From the NCBI GenBank assembly GCA_947561715.1, contig OX387198.1, forward strand, positions 5,704,001-5,768,000: a stretch of 64,000 nucleotides of DNA, in the 5' to 3' direction. A program made the translations under genes and the position numbers. This DNA comes from Ascidia mentula. Taxonomy: Eukaryota > Chordata > Ascidiacea > Phlebobranchia > Ascidiidae. Below, piece by piece: positions 62,601-64,000 of this stretch. The notes below the pieces were generated by a model. That model searched no databases and was not told the DNA's origin. It saw nothing but the letters and a program-made list of their open reading frames with translations. Position 1 is the stretch's first letter, and each line of letters begins with the position of its first letter.

Positions 62601-63162
62601 GGGAGGTCAAATGAGTCATAGAATGGTTTAAATTTGTCGCCTTACCGCCAATAGCGCCCGGGGGGAATAAAAGCGCGTATTCAGTTACATTCTCATTGAA
62701 AATCTCTGGCTTGGAGTGAATGAAACCAAGTTGTATTACAGTCGGACTGCCACGCTCTTATATGGCCTGGTACAACTGAAGTAGATAGTAGATAGGGAAA
62801 CAGTGGTTAACAGTTTGTTGCTGTTTCAATTTGTAGAGAGGGAGTGTTGGTTCAAACTCAGAAACTGACTCAGTCGCCAGCGAGGTTTCTCTCCATTCGA
62901 CAACTTCCATGAAACTGAAGAAGCTTCGTAGGAAGGTAAAGCATTGTGCAGTGAAAAATTTATAGTTGATTTATGTGAATTTGTACCACCAGACTTATAA
63001 TAAGAGATAAACTATTATAGCTTTTTGATACTGTTGGATTCACTCACTAACCGAATATTTTATTTTTTCTTCCTTTCTTCTTCCCTCTCTCGTTGCGATT
63101 GTGCCTTTTTCTCGCGCCTTCTCTCGATTTCTCCAGGTGGAAACGTCAAAAACGAAGTACAG
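4989..63162 (+). CDS. SYNE1: Nesprin (SYNE1/SYNE2 orthologue), giant spectrin-repeat LINC-complex protein, 131 exons traced, partial at both ends
   Basis: Nesprins sit in the outer nuclear membrane, bind SUN proteins through a C-terminal KASH domain, and connect the nucleus to actin and microtubule motors. I joined 131 exons totalling about 21.0 kb (about 7,000 codons) with consistent phase at every junction. The product is mostly spectrin repeats (roughly 55-60), recognisable by spaced Trp in helix A (DW, EW, SWL) and Leu heptads, with no EF hands, PH, SH3, plakin or WW domain. Orthology rests on the last third, which matches human nesprin-1/2 motif by motif (LTQLELINKQYRRLARENRT in exon 119, SLDRRWRNIC in exon 117, LEWDH in exon 123). 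Human giant nesprin-1 is about 8,800 residues, so most of the rod is here. The CH domains must lie upstream and the KASH domain downstream. Whether the species has one or two SYNE genes cannot be seen, so the symbol is nominal. Confidence 0.93.
9011..13019 (+). CDS. SYNE1: Nesprin exons 11-21: spectrin-repeat rod
   Basis: Exons: 9011-9176, 9445-9590, 9930-10103, 10347-10511, 10740-10895, 11094-11251, 11499-11624, 11734-11949, 12194-12284, 12553-12762, 12898-13019. Hallmark helix-A segments include FYAWFRSSKEVV, STKAWLRSATTKL, DELVTWLDENDALF and DFVDWCNSAKEELD. Many exons end in phase 0 after Gln or Lys within helices, as in vertebrate SYNE genes. Exon 19 (91 nt) uses a weak acceptor (TGTAAAG) but is required for frame and sequence continuity. 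Introns hold no other coding signal. The intron at 9591-9929 carries one copy of a weak interspersed repeat. Confidence 0.88.
9667..9760. repeat. Copy of the GTTTCGACC intronic repeat
   Basis: GACAGTTGTGCGCACGCTGTTTCGACC at the left and TTATTATGGGTTG at the right resemble the copies at 13075 and 16815. The middle is diverged. Confidence 0.35.
13075..13186. repeat. Copy of the GTTTCGACC intronic repeat with a fold-back core
   Basis: GACAGTACTGCATAAAGTTTCGACC is followed about 20 nt later by GGTCGAAGCAGTGTGC, so GTTCGACC-type arms are inverted and could fold back. It ends ATCATTATTGGCTCATTG, like the copy at 16815. Confidence 0.4.
13318..17531 (+). CDS. SYNE1: Nesprin exons 22-33: spectrin-repeat rod
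   Basis: Exons: 13318-13576, 13647-13780, 13833-14019, 14181-14342, 14738-14902, 15163-15303, 15541-15757, 16030-16147, 16223-16346, 16535-16736, 17083-17237, 17421-17531. Helix-A signatures include LKEEWRSWDRSLIE, VREFDLWIKSKKDAV, NEITEWLQTVEAKF, FTECQEWMNDFGH, VKNAQSWLEQAEQ and LHIFTDWFSGRPVE. Exon 27 has two usable in-frame donors six bases apart (CAA|gtgcaa and CAA|gtatgg); I took the downstream one. Introns before exons 22, 26 and 32 contain weak repeat copies sharing the core GTTTCGACC. Confidence 0.88.
16815..16985. repeat. Copy of a weak intronic interspersed repeat (GTTTCGACC family)
   Basis: It begins GACAGTGCATGCTGTTTCGACC and ends near CATCATGGGTTCATTTG. Similar starts and ends recur at 9667-9760 and 13075-13186, and the core alone at about 14409-14437. 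Size and non-coding nature suggest a SINE- or MITE-like element, but terminal repeats and target duplications are not clear. Confidence 0.4.
17924..22571 (+). CDS. SYNE1: Nesprin exons 34-46: spectrin-repeat rod
   Basis: Exons: 17924-18076, 18328-18492, 18780-18974, 19195-19356, 19613-19791, 19931-20108, 20195-20272, 20392-20601, 20838-21060, 21129-21295, 21382-21559, 22117-22237, 22466-22571. Signatures include VSFEDWLNAMEQ, SDEFDQWLNTAAERF, LDSLKSWLADAMSK, SAEKWLLGKSSQI and TGAWLAEQQSSIR. Exon 41 opens with a short Ser/Glu-rich stretch (LGESGSESSPAST) between repeats, a possible flexible phospho-linker. The 557-bp intron 21560-22116 contains no coding signal that I can support. Confidence 0.88.
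22954..27566 (+). CDS. SYNE1: Nesprin exons 47-60: spectrin-repeat rod
   Basis: Exons: 22954-23072, 23230-23437, 23641-23868, 23952-24050, 24156-24273, 24777-24982, 25291-25433, 25667-25856, 26020-26131, 26255-26442, 26562-26749, 26931-27069, 27138-27308, 27414-27566. Signatures include LDATRSWLRALIDKV, QALAWLEHIKENLEK, VDRCLRWLKEADI, LEELEDYLGVGQ and EKGVQWLEDTQSAL. The intron 24274-24776 (about 500 bp) encodes nothing recognisable on either strand. All exon joins keep frame. Confidence 0.88.
28363..32177 (+). CDS. SYNE1: Nesprin exons 61-70: spectrin-repeat rod
   Basis: Exons: 28363-28560, 28961-29107, 29479-29640, 29806-29957, 30141-30296, 30629-30815, 31074-31244, 31460-31594, 31735-31923, 32040-32177. 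Signatures include ISWEGFDLELDRV, LRDMLEWVEDMRENAD and LNEMGEFLDEWKSKAL. The 796-bp intron 27567-28362 before exon 61 has one 27-nt open block with good splice edges that I rejected as an exon. Other introns here are up to about 400 bp and empty as far as I can see. Confidence 0.88.
32255..39081 (+). CDS. SYNE1: Nesprin exons 71-86: rod interrupted by a Ser/Thr/Pro-rich disordered insert
   Basis: Exons: 32255-32483, 32646-32822, 33134-33385, 33669-33803, 33973-34237, 34303-34409, 34543-34862, 34961-35119, 35489-35665, 36002-36275, 37145-37336, 37906-38030, 38297-38383, 38450-38591, 38733-38899, 38986-39081. Coiled-coil stretches alternate with low-complexity segments rich in SP and TP (LSPTPSPRKRG, VSTPRTPRE, NQSPSPRSDPEKTPTF, SPTWTTPDSK). 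Exon 81 is almost purely Ser/Thr/Arg (RTSSTSSTSTVVSS). Exons 75-77 and 81 contain no helix-forming repeat at all. Phase is preserved throughout, so the insert is part of the main reading frame, although individual exons could be alternatively spliced. Introns 35120-35488, 36276-37144 and 37337-37905 show no further coding signal. Confidence 0.82.
39146..43562 (+). CDS. SYNE1: Nesprin exons 87-103: spectrin-repeat rod
   Basis: Exons: 39146-39283, 39372-39521, 39635-39817, 39997-40134, 40210-40320, 40480-40653, 40724-40877, 41032-41197, 41261-41377, 41735-41933, 42058-42207, 42283-42402, 42516-42617, 42730-42868, 42940-43099, 43248-43360, 43430-43562. Signatures include LSDWTKETDATVQ, ELAEKLKSWILETNSAL and VNILQQWMDRKIQ. 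Exon 101 carries a short linker (TPEPGCGSPELLK) before LKQAIQQWDK. Acceptors of exons 89 (GTGAAG) and 90 (TTAAAG) are non-CAG but required by frame. The 357-bp intron 41378-41734 is AT-rich and empty. Confidence 0.86.
43824..48194 (+). CDS. SYNE1: Nesprin exons 104-115: distal spectrin-repeat rod
   Basis: Exons: 43824-44016, 44327-44445, 44677-44854, 45040-45209, 45559-45702, 45834-45938, 46350-46581, 46789-46952, 47178-47369, 47428-47574, 47642-47768, 48037-48194. Signatures include MGYMDAWLGEVEVI, FAEKCENWMLCVTQ, VDAAIETWRTYKHK, DKISDIISWLADTKTM and YRDLCSWLNKMERKV. Exon 115 ends NDKWQHLEGLVRAR, matching the usual end of a repeat before the conserved C-terminal set. Introns 45210-45558 (with an AC microsatellite) and 45939-46349 are otherwise empty. 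Confidence 0.87.
45360..45400. repeat. AC microsatellite
   Basis: Roughly ten CA units run into CAGACAGA and TATATATA within the intron between nesprin exons 107 and 108. Likely length-polymorphic. Confidence 0.8.
48195..48938 (+). other. Non-coding stretch upstream of the nested methyltransferase gene
   Basis: No coding signal was seen. It must contain the nested gene's promoter if that gene is independently transcribed. A TATATGAG-like stretch near 48518 is the only core-promoter-like word I noticed. Confidence 0.35.
48939..49631 (+). CDS. METTL27: METTL27/WBSCR27-like class I SAM-dependent methyltransferase, single exon, nested in a nesprin intron
   Basis: The 230-codon intronless frame runs ATG to TAA. 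It shows the class I methyltransferase layout: motif I VVDFAAGTGRVARCL at residues 68-82 (SAM-binding Gly loop, here AAGTG), acidic motif II region DAVDGSEGMLQQGKHLY, motif IV-like YDVAVLCGALSPSQV, and post-I SGGYVVLTTR. The order GTG, DGSEGML, VLCGALS and VLTTR with N is characteristic of the METTL27 (Williams-Beuren 27) family, and the length (about 230-245 residues) fits. The substrate is not established. It lies on the same strand inside the 2.77-kb intron between nesprin exons 115 and 116. An ATTAAA polyadenylation signal follows at 49779. The lack of introns in an intron-dense neighbourhood suggests a retroposed copy or a compact host gene. Confidence 0.82.
   Translation: MEPAFERVRALAHVECNTLHEKMAVYSTWAEDYDHDVSELKYSAPMEAVKTLCSIMVSHAGLMKSCSVVDFAAGTGRVARCLRGKGFTGAIDAVDGSEGMLQQGKHLYRKSYCCILQSDAKLPEELTCSSYDVAVLCGALSPSQVEVDGLQFLISSVRSGGYVVLTTRLNPSNLEYVARLEKEMKAFADCGVWSLLEKREVKDFELATDDSERVSESRYIPGVVYCYKKL
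49632..50967 (+). other. Non-coding stretch between the nested gene and nesprin exon 116
   Basis: It contains the 3'UTR of the methyltransferase gene and then plain AT-rich intron. No exon, repeat or RNA gene was supported. Confidence 0.45.
49779..49784 (+). terminator. Polyadenylation signal ATTAAA of the nested methyltransferase gene
   Basis: ATTAAA lies about 150 bp after the methyltransferase stop codon, at a normal 3'UTR distance. It would end the nested transcript well before nesprin exon 116. Confidence 0.45.
50968..51130 (+). CDS. SYNE1: Nesprin exon 116: last exon before the alternative-promoter region
   Basis: The exon encodes RTKKLKETYAAVAQLDTSMT followed by DLRDWLKLIESNLAAPV and DSDVRTRLEEQK, ending in phase 0. 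From memory, human nesprin-1 has the closely similar TKRLEETFGALQQLD and LRTWLARIESELSKPV here. Spliced to exon 117 at 56201 it rebuilds an unbroken spectrin repeat, so the big exon at 54394-56085 is skipped in the giant form. It follows the 2.77-kb intron that hosts the nested methyltransferase gene. Confidence 0.92.
51131..54393 (+). promoter_or_regulatory. 3.2-kb non-coding block, probable internal promoter/enhancer of the short isoform
   Basis: No exon, repeat array or RNA gene could be supported on either strand. Because it directly precedes the ATG exon at 54394, it is the natural place for an internal promoter. Visible details are a cluster of TGCGTCA/TGACGCA words at 53777-53875, GC-richer patches around 52150-52350 and 52520-52720, and a CACGTG E-box near 54350. 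No clear TATA box was found close to the expected start. Confidence 0.4.
54394..56085 (+). CDS. SYNE1: Candidate alternative first coding exon (564 codons) of a short nesprin isoform
   Basis: This uninterrupted 1,692-nt open frame begins ATG (MFSPEYFAKQ), has an in-frame TAG 30 nt upstream, and runs to a donor GAG|gtggtg in phase 0, matching the phase-0 acceptor of exon 117 at 56201. It lacks spectrin repeats. The sequence is hydrophilic and disordered: Ser/Thr/Pro-rich, basic clusters (KKGEDKRRRHKSRDR), a TP array (KTPKTPKFITPDTPN), and Cys groups at residues 42/45, 478/480/483 and 553/555 beside a His run at 503-505. It interrupts the junction between exons 116 and 117, which otherwise fit seamlessly, so it is best read as a separate start of transcription. 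A cassette exon entered at TTCAG|T (phase 2) would not keep frame with exon 116. The donor is weak, and no transcript evidence is available to me. Confidence 0.72.
56201..57437 (+). CDS. SYNE1: Nesprin exons 117-120: highly conserved C-terminal spectrin repeats
   Basis: Exons: 56201-56388, 56626-56776, 56852-56965, 57228-57437. They encode LQQDIEKHSTGVASVLNLCE, SLDRRWRNICALSMERRLK, RLWQKFLSDFARFGEWL, LTQLELINKQYRRLARENRT, HDGNTRWDALSRRVG and ILVWLTE-like LLVWLTETDLQLTNLEHF. These match human nesprin-1 and nesprin-2 nearly residue for residue as I remember them, and are the firmest basis for naming the gene. This block is shared by the giant form and the candidate short form starting at 54394. 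Confidence 0.96.
57438..59812 (+). other. 2.4-kb non-coding intron segment upstream of the second candidate start
   Basis: No coding exon or RNA gene could be supported. It contains a short ATT microsatellite near 57475-57491. The open frames of 60-100 codons in it have no family resemblance and no splice partners in phase. As it leads into the ATG exon at 59813, part of it may be a promoter. Confidence 0.4.
57475..57491. repeat. ATT microsatellite
   Basis: Five or six ATT units lie shortly after the donor of nesprin exon 120. Confidence 0.7.
59813..59881 (+). CDS. SYNE1: Candidate second alternative first exon (23 codons) of a very short nesprin isoform
   Basis: ATG (MSESINCCEIIRKEVEEQLA LLS in two pieces) runs 69 nt to a strong donor TCG|gtgaga in phase 0. 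The acceptor of exon 121 (59960) is 78 nt further on and also phase 0. An in-frame TAA lies 9 nt before the ATG, and the only nearby acceptor (AAGTAG) would enter in the wrong phase for a cassette after exon 120, so a first exon is the simplest reading. The peptide is helix-prone and continues into DFQSRIEERIPLLRELDEK. An isoform from here would have one partial repeat, the LEWD linker, the last repeats and KASH. Confidence 0.5.
59960..61400 (+). CDS. SYNE1: Nesprin exons 121-126: end of a repeat, LEWD-containing linker, start of the last repeat pair
   Basis: Exons: 59960-60151, 60303-60496, 60666-60778, 60849-60925, 60991-61051, 61207-61400. Exon 121 (EMEDFHDYCREVIARLDRYH) matches human ELEELHRYCQEVFGRVSRFH. 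Exons 122-125 are an acidic, disordered linker. Exon 123 holds SIGSLEWDHYDIS, equivalent to vertebrate SIPLEWDH, the kinesin-1 light-chain-binding W-acidic motif. Exon 126 restarts helix (HDLDAVLKWLGATKVSF). Exon 122 contains a second strong donor (GAT|gtaagt, after 60392) in phase 0, compatible with skipping to exon 125. Confidence 0.9.
60691..60702 (+). other. LEWD kinesin-1 light chain docking motif
   Basis: Codons TTA GAA TGG GAT in exon 123 encode LEWD, followed by HYDIS and acidic residues. In vertebrate nesprins the same motif in the same linker recruits kinesin-1 through the light-chain TPR domain. Here the motif and position are seen directly; function is inferred from the family. 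Confidence 0.75.
61571..63162 (+). CDS. SYNE1: Nesprin exons 127-131: last spectrin-repeat pair and Ser-rich pre-KASH linker
   Basis: Exons: 61571-61780, 61952-62134, 62297-62500, 62837-62935, 63137-63162. ALQKEIEARKPIVLSINL aligns with human nesprin-1/2 (KAFDTYKALVVSVN, KAVDHRKAIILSINL). IATLQDISNQLLY aligns with VDMLQEISNSLL. Exon 130 is Ser-rich (GSVGSNSETDSVASEVSLHS), then basic (KLKKLRRK). Exon 131 is only 26 nt (VETSKTKY plus two bases) and ends in phase 2. No transmembrane/KASH coding sequence (luminal NNFARSF...PPP type) is present up to its end, so the gene continues. Confidence 0.9.
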
Positions 63163-63938
63163 GTTAGTCGACCAAACGGTGGAAACCCATGACTTTCTTG
63201 TTTTTTGCCTGTTGCATTGTTGTGTTACGTACATGTCTCGCTTTGCCTGTGTGCCGCCTGCTGCCTGGACTTCTTGAAAAGGGAGGACTTTTTGGAAAGG
63301 AAGCTATTTTCTTAATTTAACATATAGCAGCAGAACCAGCAAACAAATAATAGGGTTCCCACAAGCGAAAGCCGCCAAAAAACGGGAAAACAAAAAGTCG
63401 TATCCGGCAGTACTTCCACCCTAAATTAAACTCATTGAAATGTTTTAGATAAGGGCAATAAGTTATTGAACTTTCATACATTAATATTAGGATTATTCCA
63501 CACACAACTAAACGCAACTTACAAAGATAAATAACGTGATAGAACTATCTGGAGAACTTTTTCTAGTAAACCAATTCCAAGCAAAACGATAAATAAACTA
63601 TTTTTATTACACCGACGTTCCACCGCAATTCCACACGAGAATCCGAACACCAATACACTATAAATTCCCGAGAAGATTCATGCTGCCCCCTAGCGGATCA
63701 GTTTATCAGTCCGAAAATCTGGCGCTCGTGTCGCCGCCTAAATTCAAACACATTAAAAACCACTTTCTCCCGTTAATACTTCAACGAAACAGTATTGTCG
63801 TTTCATAACTAAAACTTAATATCAACTGGTGCATGATTCGCTTGCATGACGAGTTAACATGGATCTGTGCGTCCTGTGTTTGAATGCATGGGTGTCTGTA
63901 TGTTATGACGTCATCTTTTCTCTTACTTTCTTTTGAAG
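63163..63938 (+). other. Non-coding intron sequence near the right end
   Basis: Nothing supportable was seen: AT-rich sequence, with no KASH-like hydrophobic stretch in any frame that I can read. Short open frames here have no resemblance to known proteins. Confidence 0.5.
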
Positions 63939-64000
63939 GTCGTCTCGGGGTCATCATACTAAAACGGTTTTGGTCTCGAATTCTTTAATATCTTTAATAT
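63939..64000 (+). CDS. Candidate next nesprin exon running off the window
   Basis: A pyrimidine-rich acceptor (TTTCTTTTGAAG) is followed by an open frame in the required phase: SSRGHHTKTVLVSNSLISLI to the window end. A basic Ser/His stretch before a hydrophobic run would suit the pre-KASH position, but the length is too short to decide, and a donor-like GTTTTG follows ACG. Confidence 0.3.

Noticed and set aside
4989-63162. Identification as spectrin, dystrophin, MACF/dystonin or alpha-actinin
   Set aside because: There is no SH3, PH, WW, ZZ, plakin, EF-hand or GAR domain, and the C-terminal repeats match nesprin specifically, including the LEWD linker.
1-64000. Coding transposons, viral elements, tRNA/rRNA genes, CRISPR arrays
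   Set aside because: I saw no reverse transcriptase, transposase, integrase or capsid-like frame, no tRNA-like A/B boxes that I could support, and no regularly spaced repeats.

Overview
The window is animal nuclear DNA: short exons with GT-AG (and a few GC-AG) introns, mostly 70-600 bp, in an AT-rich background with GC-richer coding blocks. It is dominated by one plus-strand gene whose conceptual protein is a chain of spectrin repeats. Its last third matches vertebrate nesprin-1/2 (SYNE1/SYNE2) almost motif by motif, for example LTQLELINKQYRRLARENRT, ILVWLTE-DLQLTN-EHF, SLDRRWRNIC and S-LEWDH. Nesprin is the outer-nuclear-membrane half of the LINC complex. A single nesprin with compact introns suggests an invertebrate deuterostome. 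The general look (small introns, many GTGACGTCA/CACGTGAC words in coding sequence) suggests an ascidian tunicate of the Ciona type; this is an inference.

Layout. (1) 1-4.3 kb, minus strand: a tail-end duplicate fragment, then a gene for two fibronectin type II modules plus a Thr-rich mucin-like stalk (stop at 440, at least two exons). Next is a separate small type I membrane protein (signal peptide at 4240, Ser/Thr/Asn-rich exons that are tandem duplicates, a TM exon at 2538-2665, a short basic tail ending at 2009). (2) 4.6-63.2 kb, plus strand: nesprin. I traced 131 consecutive constitutive exons (about 21.0 kb of coding sequence, about 7,000 codons) by hand from 4989 to 63162, with reading phase agreeing across every junction. 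The N-terminal calponin-homology domains are not in the window, and the C-terminal KASH segment lies beyond its end. (3) 48.9-49.6 kb: a single-exon METTL27/WBSCR27-like methyltransferase gene nested in a nesprin intron. (4) 51.1-56.1 kb: a 3.2-kb non-coding stretch followed by a huge 564-codon exon, which I read as an alternative first exon for a short KASH isoform. (5) 57.4-59.9 kb: a second large intron ending in a 23-codon ATG exon, read as a second alternative first exon.

How it fits together. The giant product should tether the nucleus to the cytoskeleton. The two candidate internal promoters would give short KASH-anchored isoforms that keep the last conserved spectrin repeats and the LEWD kinesin-1-light-chain motif but lack the rod and the actin-binding end. 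The first candidate joins at the same place where, from memory, vertebrate nesprin-1-alpha begins. A Ser/Pro-rich disordered insert (about 32.6-38.9 kb) interrupts the rod.

No rRNA, tRNA, CRISPR array, recognisable coding transposon or viral element was seen. Repeats are limited to microsatellites and a weak intronic repeat family. All exon calls are manual readings without transcript support.
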